The notes under the pieces were generated by a model. It ran no database searches. It saw nothing but the letters and a program-made list of their open reading frames with translations, and had not been told where the DNA came from. Below are positions 1 through 6,596 of a DNA stretch of 6,596 nucleotides, one piece after another. The number at the start of each line of letters is the position of its first letter. Within the stretch, counting starts at the first letter, position 1. A program made the position numbers and the translations under genes. The DNA comes from an uncultured Bacteroidales bacterium (GTDB lineage: Bacteria > Bacteroidota > Bacteroidia > Bacteroidales > Lentimicrobiaceae). Location: assembly GCA_937864935.1 (NCBI GenBank), contig CALMDN010000224.1, forward strand, positions 1-6,596, given 5' to 3'.

Positions 1-2201
1 TGGTAAATGATTTGTACAGCAAGGGATTCTCCGGCCTGAACCCCACTGCCATAAACAGGATGGGAACCGAGAATACCGACTGGCAGAATGAGATTTACCG
101 TTCAGCCTTTACCCATGACCATACCCTCAGTTTGCTTGGATCGGTGAAAAAGCTTCCTTACAGGGCTTCTGTTGGTTACACCAGCCAGGATGGTATCCTC
201 AAGAAAACCGATATGAGCAGATTGTCAGGTGCCATTGCCCTGAATCCGGTTCTTTTCAAGGATCACCTGAAGGTTGACCTGAATTTCAAAGGCAGCCAGG
301 CCAAGTATGGTTTCGGTAACCAGGGTGCAGTGGGATCAGCCATGGCTTACGATCCTACTCAGCCCATCAACAACGGAAACACCCGTTTCGGTGGTTATCA
401 CACCTGGGTGAACCTCGCCGACACCCTCGAAGACGGATCGATGAACCCCAACGGATATCCCAATCCCATCGGTGTCAGCAACCCCGTTGCCCTGATTGAG
501 CAAACCGATAACAAATCAACGGTTAACCGGTATCTGGGGAATGCCCAGTTTGATTACAAATTCCATTTCCTTCCCGAACTTCGTGCAAACCTGAATGTTG
601 CTTTCGACAAATCGAGCAGCGAAGGATTCAACAATGCACCCAACGAAGCTGCCTGGACTTTCAGGCAGGGTATCGGACAGAAGATTGACTATTCCCAGGA
701 GAAAAGCATGGAGCTGTTCGACTTTTACCTTAACTACATGAAGGAAGTCCCTTCAATACTGAGTAAGTTTGATTTTACTGCCGGATACTCATGGCAGCAT
801 TTCCATAGGGAATCGATTAACTTCTCACGCAACGGCGCCGGCGACATTATTCAGGACAGAAGCAGGTATCCCATTGAACTCTTCCTGGTATCATTCTTCG
901 GAAGGTTGAATTATACCCTCAACAACAAGTACCTCTTTACCTTCACCCTTCGTGATGACGGTTCCTCCCGTTTCTCGGAAGAAACCCGTTGGGGACTCTT
1001 CCCGGCTGCTGCATTGGCCTGGAAAATCAACGAAGAGGCTTTTGCCAAAAAGGCTGACAACCTGTCTGATCTTAAACTTCGTCTGGGTTATGGTATTACA
1101 GGTCAGCAGAATATTGGTGATCTTTTCGCTGATTACTACCCTTATCTTGCCCTTTATCAGCTCAGTCAGCCAACGGCCTCCTATCAGTTCGGCAATACTT
1201 TTTACCCGACCCTGCGTCCGAATGCCTACGATGCCAACCTGAAATGGGAGACCACCACAACCTATAATATCGGACTCGACTACGGGTTCTACGATAACAG
1301 GGTAACGGGTGCGTTAGATTTTTACCTCAGAGAAACGGAAGATCTGATCGGTTATGTTCCCATTCCTGTTGGTACCAACTTTTCAAATTACCTGACCACC
1401 AATGTCGGTAGCCTTGAGAACAGGGGCGTTGAATTTATGATCAATGTTAAACCGGTGATCACCAAAGATGTGTTGTGGACCATTGGTTACAATGTTTCTT
1501 ACAACAGGAATGAAATCACCAAGATCACCCTCAACGACGATCCGGATGCTCCGGGTGTTGCTACCGGCGGTATCGGTGGTGGTGTGGGTAACTTCATTCA
1601 GAACCACAATGTCGGATTCCCGTCATTTTCATTCTATGTTCTCCAGCAGGTTTACGATGTTAACGGTATGCCGATTGAAGGCTTGTACATCGACCGTTCA
1701 GGGGAAGGTGGAAACGTAGCCGGTAACGACAACAACAAGTACCACTACAACAAACCGGCTCCGGACTTCTCTATGGGATTGTCATCAAGTCTGCAGTACA
1801 AGAACTTTGATGCCTCCTTCTCAGCCAGGGTGAACCTGGGCAACTATGTTTACAACAACGTTGCTGCTGAAAGGGCCAATTACAACAGTCTTTATAACCA
1901 GTCAGGTTTCTTCAACAACCTGCCCACCCTTGTGAACGACACCAAATTCAACACACCACAGTACTGGTCAGATTATTATGTGGAGAATGCCTCATTCTTC
2001 CGTCTGGATAACATCAGCGTAGGATACAGCTTCAACGAACTGATGAACGACAAACTGGATGCCCGTTTCACCTTTACCGTTCAGAATGCCTTTGTAATAT
2101 CCAAATACAGCGGTCAGGATCCTGAAGTTGATGGTGGAATTGACAACAATTTTTATCCCCGTGCCAGAACCTTTGTTCTTGGTGTTAACTTAAACTTCTA
2201 A
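1..2201 (+). CDS. susC: SusC-like TonB-dependent outer-membrane transporter, partial (N-terminus off window)
   Basis: This is the C-terminal part of a SusC/RagA-type transporter, the TonB-powered barrel that imports oligosaccharides across the outer membrane with a SusD lid. The frame is open from the left edge (first full codon GTA at position 3), so about 732 codons are visible of a family usually near 1000 residues. Signal peptide, carboxypeptidase-like domain, TonB box and most of the plug are upstream. What is visible is barrel: alternating beta-strand sequence, family-typical stretches such as ETRWGLFPAAALAWKI, NVGSLENRGVEFMINV and ASFFRLDNISVGYSF, and a C-terminal strand FVLGVNLNF ending in Phe as outer-membrane barrels do. 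The stop is 12 bases before the SusD start, the standard susC-susD pairing. A TTG at position 12 is not the real start, because the frame reads through it from upstream. Starch specificity is inferred from the downstream genes, not from this fragment. Confidence 0.95.
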   Translation, partial: VNDLYSKGFSGLNPTAINRMGTENTDWQNEIYRSAFTHDHTLSLLGSVKKLPYRASVGYTSQDGILKKTDMSRLSGAIALNPVLFKDHLKVDLNFKGSQAKYGFGNQGAVGSAMAYDPTQPINNGNTRFGGYHTWVNLADTLEDGSMNPNGYPNPIGVSNPVALIEQTDNKSTVNRYLGNAQFDYKFHFLPELRANLNVAFDKSSSEGFNNAPNEAAWTFRQGIGQKIDYSQEKSMELFDFYLNYMKEVPSILSKFDFTAGYSWQHFHRESINFSRNGAGDIIQDRSRYPIELFLVSFFGRLNYTLNNKYLFTFTLRDDGSSRFSEETRWGLFPAAALAWKINEEAFAKKADNLSDLKLRLGYGITGQQNIGDLFADYYPYLALYQLSQPTASYQFGNTFYPTLRPNAYDANLKWETTTTYNIGLDYGFYDNRVTGALDFYLRETEDLIGYVPIPVGTNFSNYLTTNVGSLENRGVEFMINVKPVITKDVLWTIGYNVSYNRNEITKITLNDDPDAPGVATGGIGGGVGNFIQNHNVGFPSFSFYVLQQVYDVNGMPIEGLYIDRSGEGGNVAGNDNNKYHYNKPAPDFSMGLSSSLQYKNFDASFSARVNLGNYVYNNVAAERANYNSLYNQSGFFNNLPTLVNDTKFNTPQYWSDYYVENASFFRLDNISVGYSFNELMNDKLDARFTFTVQNAFVISKYSGQDPEVDGGIDNNFYPRARTFVLGVNLNF

Positions 2202-2213
2202 TACGATACAGCT

Positions 2214-4388
2214 ATGAAAAAGTACCTTAAAATATCGATGGCTGCTTTGTTGCTGGCAGTCATTACGGCATCCTGTATCAAGGACCTGGATGTCACCCCA
2301 CTGGATAAAAATGTTTCTACCTCTGCCACAGTGTATGATTCTCCGGAAGCATACATTCAGGGACTCGCCAAGCTGTATGCTTCCTTTGCAGTGAGCGGTC
2401 AGCAGGGCCCTTCAGGAATGCCCGATATCGCCGGCATTGATGAAGGATTCTCCAACTACCTGCGTCAGTACTGGAATGCCCAGGAGCTTTCAACCGATGA
2501 GGCTGTTATTGCCTGGAACGACGCTACCATCAAGGATTTCCACTGGCAGACATGGTCACCGAACGACGTGTTTATTCAGGCTGTTTATTCGCGTATTTTC
2601 TTTACCATCGCCCTCTCCAATGAATACATCAGGGTAACCAATGGTAATGCAGATGCCGATATCCAGAAATACAATGCTGAAGCACGTTTTATCAGGGCTC
2701 TGGCTTACTGGCATGCCCTCGATCTGTTTGGCAATCCTCCTTTTGTTACTGAAGACGACCTTCCTGGTGCATTCTTCCCCAGACAAACCAATCCGACTGA
2801 GCTTTTTGCCTACATCGAAAGTGAACTGAAAGCCATTGAAGACAAGCTGGGCGCTCCCCGGTTTGAGTATGGCCGTGCCGATCAGGCAGCAGCCTGGACC
2901 CTGCTGGCAAAACTTTACCAGAACGCCCCGGTTTACATCGGACAGGACAAGAATGCCGAATGTCTGGCATACTGCGAAAGGGTAATCAATGCCGGTTATC
3001 AGCTGGCACCTGCCTATCAGAACAACTTCATGGCCGACAACAACACCAGCCAGGAGATCATCTTCTCGATCAATTACGATGGTGAATACACCCGTTCATT
3101 TGGGGGTATGGTATACCTGATCCATGCCGCGATCGGTGGAACCATGCCGGCTGCAGACTTCGGCGTTGGCGGAGGTTGGGGCGGTATCCGCACCACCAAA
3201 GCCCTGGTTCAGAAATTCTACCCGAATGTAACCAGTGCCGGTTTGTATTCTTCACCCAAGCCACGCAAACACAAAGCTGATTATCCGGTTATCTATGTTC
3301 CGGGTGATTATCAGGAACCTACCTGGGATCCTGCAAACTCTACCCAGCTTGCTTCAGTAAACAGCGACGGCACCTACGAAGGATACATCTATGTTGAAGC
3401 CGGAAAACAGTTCAAATTCACCGATGGCCCGTCATGGGATGTAAATTATGGTGATGATGGTATGGACGGCACCCTGGAAGCAGGCGGAGCAAACATTGCC
3501 CCGGCCGAAACCGGATACTACAAGCTGAATGTGAACCTCAACGACTTAACCTACACCATGGTGAAAACCGAGTGGGGCGTGATCGGTGATGGCACTGCCG
3601 GCGGATGGGATACAGATCAGAACATGACCTATGACCCTGAAACCAAGCTCTGGTCAGCCATGCTCGACCTTACAGCCGCCAGCATTAAGTTCCGCGCCAA
3701 CGATGGCTGGGACATCAATTATGGTGACACAGGCCTTGATGGCATACTGGAAGCAGGTGGAGAAAACATCCCGGTTCCTGAAGCTGGTACTTATGTGATC
3801 ACGATGAAACTCGGAACACCCGATTATACCTACACCCTTGAGCGTACCAGTTTCGACAGCCGCGCCATGTTCTGGACAGACGGTCAGTCACTCGACATTG
3901 TTGACATCGGACAATTCACCGAAGGTTATGCCATCACCAAGTTCAAGAATGTGAATGCTGACGGTTCCCCGGCAGTACGCCCGCACCCTGATTTTGTCTG
4001 CACCGACTACCCGATGTTCCGTCTGGCCGATGTTTATCTGATGTATGCTGAATGCGTACTCCGCGGTGGCGGAGGCAATGCAGGAACTGCACTGGATTAT
4101 GTAAACCAGCTCAGGACAAGGGCTTATGGCGACAGCTTCGGTAACATCACCAGTGGTCAGCTTACCCTCGATTTCATCCTCGATGAACGCGCCCGTGAGC
4201 TCTATTGGGAAGGCCACCGTCGTACCGACCTTATCCGTTACAACAAGTTCACCACTGCCGACTATCTGTGGCCATGGAAAGGACGCACTCCTGAAGGTAC
4301 AGCAACCGGATCGTTCCGCAATCTTTATCCTATCCCATCAGCTGACCTTGGAGCCAATCCAAACCTGAAACAAAACACTGGTTATTAA
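2214..4388 (+). CDS. susD: SusD-like starch-binding lipoprotein with two inserted SusE/F-type modules
   Basis: This is a surface lipoprotein that captures glycan and caps the SusC barrel. It starts at ATG 2214 with a lipoprotein signal peptide whose lipobox cysteine is C21 (ITAS-C). Acidic residues soon after the Cys fit export to the cell surface. SusD hallmarks are the TPR-like stretch YNAEARFIRALAYWHALDLF (154-173), FRLADVYLMYAEC (602-614), LDERARELYWEGHRRTDLIR (656-675) and the C-terminal LYPIPSADLGANPNLKQNTGY region (704-724). Aligned from memory with Bacteroides thetaiotaomicron SusD, the starch-contact residues D73, R81, W98, Y296 and W320 correspond to D76, R84, W101, F296 and W322; the N101 equivalent is unclear. 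SusDs usually have 500-600 residues. The excess here is an in-frame insert at about 341-546, holding two SusE/SusF-like modules. Without it the protein would be about 520 residues. No Shine-Dalgarno is visible, as is normal in this phylum. Confidence 0.95.
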   Translation: MKKYLKISMAALLLAVITASCIKDLDVTPLDKNVSTSATVYDSPEAYIQGLAKLYASFAVSGQQGPSGMPDIAGIDEGFSNYLRQYWNAQELSTDEAVIAWNDATIKDFHWQTWSPNDVFIQAVYSRIFFTIALSNEYIRVTNGNADADIQKYNAEARFIRALAYWHALDLFGNPPFVTEDDLPGAFFPRQTNPTELFAYIESELKAIEDKLGAPRFEYGRADQAAAWTLLAKLYQNAPVYIGQDKNAECLAYCERVINAGYQLAPAYQNNFMADNNTSQEIIFSINYDGEYTRSFGGMVYLIHAAIGGTMPAADFGVGGGWGGIRTTKALVQKFYPNVTSAGLYSSPKPRKHKADYPVIYVPGDYQEPTWDPANSTQLASVNSDGTYEGYIYVEAGKQFKFTDGPSWDVNYGDDGMDGTLEAGGANIAPAETGYYKLNVNLNDLTYTMVKTEWGVIGDGTAGGWDTDQNMTYDPETKLWSAMLDLTAASIKFRANDGWDINYGDTGLDGILEAGGENIPVPEAGTYVITMKLGTPDYTYTLERTSFDSRAMFWTDGQSLDIVDIGQFTEGYAITKFKNVNADGSPAVRPHPDFVCTDYPMFRLADVYLMYAECVLRGGGGNAGTALDYVNQLRTRAYGDSFGNITSGQLTLDFILDERARELYWEGHRRTDLIRYNKFTTADYLWPWKGRTPEGTATGSFRNLYPIPSADLGANPNLKQNTGY
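3282..3572 (+). other. SusE/SusF-like glycan-binding module 1 inserted in SusD (residues about 357-453)
   Basis: This is a protein-domain annotation inside the SusD gene. The segment begins YPVIYVPGDYQ and shows the SusE/SusF pattern V-x-G-D-x5-W-D, then YEGYIYVEAGKQFKFTDG, then WDVNYGDDG, an acidic/Gly turn with LEAGGANI, and a closing strand pair GYYKLNVNLNDLTYTM. It resembles the penultimate module of SusE proteins from Flavobacteriia and Cytophagia as remembered. It follows a basic linker (PKPRKHK, 348-354) directly after SusD helix LVQKFY (331-336). Aromatic candidates for sugar stacking are W371, Y388 and W408. Starch binding by this module is inferred from the family, not shown. Confidence 0.8.
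3573..3848 (+). other. SusE/SusF-like glycan-binding module 2 inserted in SusD (residues about 454-545)
   Basis: This is the second inserted module, directly after the first. It opens WGVIGDGTAGGWD, continues YDPETKLWSAMLDLTAASIKF and RANDGWDINYGD, then LEAGGENIPVPEAGTYVITM, and closes with YTYTLERT. The arrangement matches the last module of SusE-type outer-membrane lipoproteins. It is a divergent duplicate of module 1: in the 21-residue core from W408 (module 1) and W499 (module 2), 16 positions are identical by hand count. SusD sequence resumes at FDSRAMFWTDGQSLDI (547-562), so both junctions are clean and in frame. Confidence 0.8.
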
Positions 4389-4407
4389 GATTTTAAAAAA
4401 ATAAACT

Positions 4408-5580
4408 ATGAAAAAAACACTGTTTTTTATAATCGCCCTCGCCGGAATTGTTGCTTTCAGTTCCTGCAAAAAAGAGGGGTACGAGCCGGTGCTTGACATG
4501 TCGAAAAGTGCTGTTCCGGTGTTGGCCTCTCCGGCAAATAACACAGCCTACGTTCTTGAGAACGATGCTGCTGAGACTGTATTTGCCAACTTCGCCTGGT
4601 CTGAGGTGGACTATGATGTCTATGCAGCCAGAAACTGGGAATATATGAACGCTGATAAGCTGGGAGCCATCAGTTATACCCTGCAGATGGATACCGAAGC
4701 GGATAATTTCGCCAGTCCGGTTACTTTGACATCCGGTGAAGCTACCTCGTTCAGCCTTACTGTCGGACAGATGAATGCCAAGCTCGTTGGCCTCATGGGC
4801 CTGGAAACCGGTGTTGCCCACAACCTGGTCTTCAGAGTTATGGCTACCATCGTGCCTACTGCTGAGTATGAGGATGTCGTATCCGCCATTACAAAGCTTA
4901 CGATTACTCCTTATGCCGACATCATCGTGGTAAAACCGATCTATATGCTCGGCGATGCCACCGAACCTGGATGGAACAATGTGAATGCACTGGAGATGAC
5001 CCACCTGGGTGGCTCACAGTTTGGTATTGTTGCTTCTCTGGCTGGCGCCGGAAAGTATTTCAAGTTCATCTCGGTTCGTGGTCAGTGGGCCCCGCAATGG
5101 GGAACCGATGCTACCGGAACCAGTGAAAGCGGACCGCTGTCATACCGCCCGACTGAATCTGAACCTGATCCTGCTGCGATTCCGGCACCGGAGCTCGCCG
5201 GTGAATACCGTGTTGTTGCCGACACTGCTGCACTTACCTATACCATTACCAAGGCTTCTGAGACCCTCTATCTGCTGGGTGACGGAACTACACCGGGATG
5301 GGACAACACCGCAGCCTTACCAATGACCAAGGTTGGTCCAGGTATCTTCGAAATTACCACTGCACTTGGTGGAAGCGGTAAGTTCTTCAAGTTTATCGAA
5401 ACCCTCGGTCAGTGGGCTCCGCAATACGGAACCGATGCAGCCGGAACCGGTGAAGGCGGAAATCTTGCCTTCCGTCCGACTGAATCTGTTCCCGATCCTC
5501 CTGCAATTCCATGTCCCGCAGGTGCCGGCACTTACACCATCAGGGTGAACCTTGCCAACATGACCTACACGGTTAAGTAA
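4408..5580 (+). CDS. susE: SusE-like outer-membrane starch-binding lipoprotein
   Basis: This is a surface glycan-binding lipoprotein that accompanies SusC/SusD in starch-type loci; it binds polymer and has no catalytic role. The 390 residues are close to the 387 of B. thetaiotaomicron SusE. ATG 4408 gives a clear lipoprotein signal peptide (MKKTLFFIIALAGIVAFSS, then lipid-anchored C20). KKE after the Cys fits a surface export signal. Residues about 28-170 form the SusE N-terminal Ig/FnIII-like domain (FAWSEVDYD, ISYTLQMDTEADNF, VFRVMATIV, ending ITPYAD). Residues 177-282 and 286-390 are two copies of the SusE/SusF C-terminal module, each with LGDxTxPGW, a GK(Y/F)FKFI strand, GQWAPQ, GTDAxGT, RPTES and a final aromatic strand. 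W189, W227, W298 and W336 are candidate sugar-stacking residues. The gene lies 19 bases after SusD in an AT-rich gap with no Shine-Dalgarno, and is followed by a strong terminator, so it closes the operon. No SusF follows. Confidence 0.92.
   Translation: MKKTLFFIIALAGIVAFSSCKKEGYEPVLDMSKSAVPVLASPANNTAYVLENDAAETVFANFAWSEVDYDVYAARNWEYMNADKLGAISYTLQMDTEADNFASPVTLTSGEATSFSLTVGQMNAKLVGLMGLETGVAHNLVFRVMATIVPTAEYEDVVSAITKLTITPYADIIVVKPIYMLGDATEPGWNNVNALEMTHLGGSQFGIVASLAGAGKYFKFISVRGQWAPQWGTDATGTSESGPLSYRPTESEPDPAAIPAPELAGEYRVVADTAALTYTITKASETLYLLGDGTTPGWDNTAALPMTKVGPGIFEITTALGGSGKFFKFIETLGQWAPQYGTDAAGTGEGGNLAFRPTESVPDPPAIPCPAGAGTYTIRVNLANMTYTVK
4939..5250 (+). repeat. SusE binding module copy 1 (residues 178-281)
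   Basis: This is the first unit of a tandem domain duplication within SusE. It aligns without gaps to the second unit at an offset of 109 residues (327 bases). By hand count 58 of 104 positions are identical. The best-conserved patches are GKxFKFI, GQWAPQ, GTDA and RPTES. Confidence 0.85.
5266..5577 (+). repeat. SusE binding module copy 2 (residues 287-390)
   Basis: This is the second unit of the SusE tandem duplication and forms the exact C-terminus of the protein (MTYTVK then stop). It aligns gaplessly with copy 1. It differs in having F325/F356 where copy 1 has Y216/Y247, Y340 where copy 1 has W231, and a lone cysteine (C369) in IPCP. Confidence 0.85.
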
Positions 5581-5603
5581 ATCCAATACTGCATACTTCT
5601 CTG

Positions 5604-5640
5604 CACAGGCTGACCGTTACGGGCAGCCTGTGTTGTTTTT
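5604..5640 (+). terminator. Rho-independent terminator of the SusCDE operon
   Basis: A perfect 9-bp inverted repeat (CACAGGCTG at 5604-5612, CAGCCTGTG at 5624-5632) is followed by TTGTTTTT (5633-5640). Inside, after an A/G mismatch, CCG (5614-5616) pairs with CGG (5620-5622) around a TTA loop, extending the stem. It starts 23 bases after the SusE stop codon, the expected place for an intrinsic terminator ending the operon transcript. Confidence 0.9.
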
Positions 5641-5670
5641 CGGATCATCGGTATGAATGTTGTACTTTTG
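5638..5670 (+). promoter_or_regulatory. Putative Bacteroidota sigma-ABfr promoter for the methyltransferase gene
   Basis: TACTTTTG at 5663-5670 matches the Bacteroidota -7 consensus TAnnTTTG exactly. A weak -33-like TTTC (consensus TTTG, 3 of 4) lies at 5638-5641, 21 bases upstream. The -7 box ends 19 bases before the ATG at 5690, implying a short leader. Position just after the terminator supports an independent transcript. The -33 assignment is weak because it overlaps the T-tract. Confidence 0.7.
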
Positions 5671-5689
5671 TCGCGGATAATCTCAGAAA

Positions 5690-6596
5690 ATGGGCAGGAA
5701 ACAAAAGGAAGGGCCGATGGTGCTCGATAACATTGAAATAATTGACGCAGGCGCTGAAGGCAATGCCATCGCACGCCACAACGATATGGTAATTTTTGTT
5801 CCTTTTGTTGTGCCGGGGGATGTCTGCGATATCAGAATTGTTTCGCGGAAAAGAAGGTTTTTCGAAGGCAGGGCCATCCGGTTTCATCGCTATTCACCCC
5901 TTCGTGTTGAACCGGTTTGCTCACATTTCGGGTTGTGCGGTGGCTGCCGCTGGCAGGGGATGGCGTATGCTGATCAGCTCAGGTACAAGCAGAAGCAGGT
6001 CTCCGACAGCTTCAGCCGCATCGGTCATCTTGAGTATCCTGAAATAAAGCCAATCATTGCCTCAGGATCAACCGAGCATTACCGCAATAAGCTGGAATAC
6101 ACCTTTTCTCCTCATCGCTGGCTGACCCAGGCGGAGATGAACCCCGACAACATAAGGCCTGATATGAATGCCCTTGGATTTCATATCCCGGGAATGTTTG
6201 ACAAGATACTCGACATTGAAAAATGCTATCTTCAGCAGGAGCCAACCAACGTTATCCGCCTCTCCCTGAAGAAGTTTGCCCTGGAGAACCATCTTTCTTT
6301 CTACGACATCAGGAAGTTTGAAGGTGACCTGCGCAACCTGATTGTGAGAAACTCAAACACCGGTGATCTGATGATCATCATGGTTTTCGGAACCGATGAT
6401 GCTGGCATTGTTGAGATGGTGATGCACTTTCTGAAAAACGAATTTCCGCAAATCAGCTCGCTTTATTATGTGATCAACCAAAAGCACAACGACACCATCG
6501 GGGATCTGGAGCCGGTATTGTATTCAGGAAAGGCATTCATGAGCGAACGGATGGAAGATCTGACCTTTAATATCGGGCCACTTTCATTTTTTCAGA
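5690..6596 (+). CDS. rlmD: 23S rRNA (uracil-5-)-methyltransferase, RlmD/RumA family, partial (C-terminus off window)
   Basis: This enzyme family uses S-adenosylmethionine to methylate C5 of a uridine in 23S rRNA (U1939 for E. coli RlmD); it acts in the cytoplasm during ribosome maturation. The frame is open to the right edge: 302 codons of a family near 430-480 residues. ATG 5690 begins MGRKQKEGP, typical of Bacteroidota members; M10 is a less likely alternative start. Residues about 8-65 form a TRAM RNA-binding domain (VPFVVPGDVCDIRI). C77, C83, C86 and C179 (CSHFGLCGGC, then IEKCYLQ) are the expected 4Fe-4S ligands. YRNKLEYTFS (131-140), LGFHIPGMFDKILDI (162-176) and LRNLIVRN are further family marks. 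The window stops within the conserved SFFQ-x-N motif. The AdoMet-binding motifs and catalytic Cys are beyond the edge. A terminator and promoter separate it from the operon. The exact target uridine in this organism is inferred from homology only. Confidence 0.93.
   Translation, partial: MGRKQKEGPMVLDNIEIIDAGAEGNAIARHNDMVIFVPFVVPGDVCDIRIVSRKRRFFEGRAIRFHRYSPLRVEPVCSHFGLCGGCRWQGMAYADQLRYKQKQVSDSFSRIGHLEYPEIKPIIASGSTEHYRNKLEYTFSPHRWLTQAEMNPDNIRPDMNALGFHIPGMFDKILDIEKCYLQQEPTNVIRLSLKKFALENHLSFYDIRKFEGDLRNLIVRNSNTGDLMIIMVFGTDDAGIVEMVMHFLKNEFPQISSLYYVINQKHNDTIGDLEPVLYSGKAFMSERMEDLTFNIGPLSFFQ

Noticed and set aside
12..14. TTG at position 12 as the start of the SusC-like gene
   Set aside because: The same frame is open to the left edge, and the protein at this point is already inside the transporter, lacking signal peptide and plug. 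It is a truncated gene, not a start.
3888..4217. 109-codon minus-strand open frame inside SusD
   Set aside because: It is antisense to the conserved C-terminal half of SusD and shows no domain features.
4389..4407. AT-rich gap between SusD and SusE as a promoter
   Set aside because: It is only 19 bases and has no TAnnTTTG box. The A-rich tract is more likely a translation-initiation feature of this phylum within one operon.
4393..5004. 203-codon open frame on the minus strand opposite SusE
   Set aside because: Its translation shows no recognisable domain or sensible start context, and it lies fully antisense to a clear SusE gene. It is a shadow of SusE codon usage.
4939..5577. The 327-base tandem similarity as a mobile or CRISPR-type repeat
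   Set aside because: The similarity follows the protein frame and is much weaker at DNA level. There are only two units and no spacers, so it is a domain duplication.
5565..5887. Minus-strand open frames across the SusE-methyltransferase gap
   Set aside because: They run through the terminator, the promoter and the start of the methyltransferase gene, and their sequences look random. They were not supported as genes.
5796..6047. 83-codon plus-strand open frame after SusE
   Set aside because: It overlaps, out of frame, the iron-sulfur cysteine region of the methyltransferase gene, which is open from 5690 to the window edge and clearly the real gene.

Overview
The window comes from a Bacteroidota genome, most likely a Bacteroidales-like or related lineage with fairly balanced base composition. 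Three things point there: a SusC/SusD/SusE outer-membrane glycan-uptake operon, the absence of Shine-Dalgarno sites before its genes, and a Bacteroidota-type -7 promoter element (TAnnTTTG). The genus cannot be told from the sequence.

Positions 1-5580 hold the distal part of a starch/alpha-glucan-type polysaccharide utilization operon, all on the + strand with gaps of only 12 and 19 bases. In order it contains: (i) the C-terminal beta-barrel portion of a SusC-like TonB-dependent transporter, whose N-terminus lies left of the window; (ii) a 724-residue SusD-like lipoprotein; (iii) a 390-residue SusE-like lipoprotein. SusC would form the channel and SusD the ligand-binding lid. SusE would add surface glycan-binding modules. 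No glycoside hydrolase, regulator or SusF gene is visible, so any hydrolases of this locus must lie upstream or elsewhere.

The most unusual element is in the SusD gene. About 200 residues, forming two SusE/SusF-type binding modules in tandem, are inserted in frame between the segment carrying the predicted starch-contact tryptophan and the conserved C-terminal half. The operon's own SusE carries a different subfamily of modules, as two copies 109 residues apart. The encoded surface complex would therefore carry four SusE/F-like modules of two kinds plus the SusD site.

Positions 5581-5689 form a 109-base intergenic gap with a strong intrinsic terminator (5604-5640) and a good Bacteroidota promoter (-7 element at 5663-5670). 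The last gene (5690 to the right edge, open) is the N-terminal 302 codons of an RlmD/RumA-family 23S rRNA uracil-5-methyltransferase. This is a housekeeping gene unrelated to the operon and marks its right boundary. There is no gene-free stretch over 300 bases, and no tRNA, rRNA, CRISPR or insertion sequence was seen.
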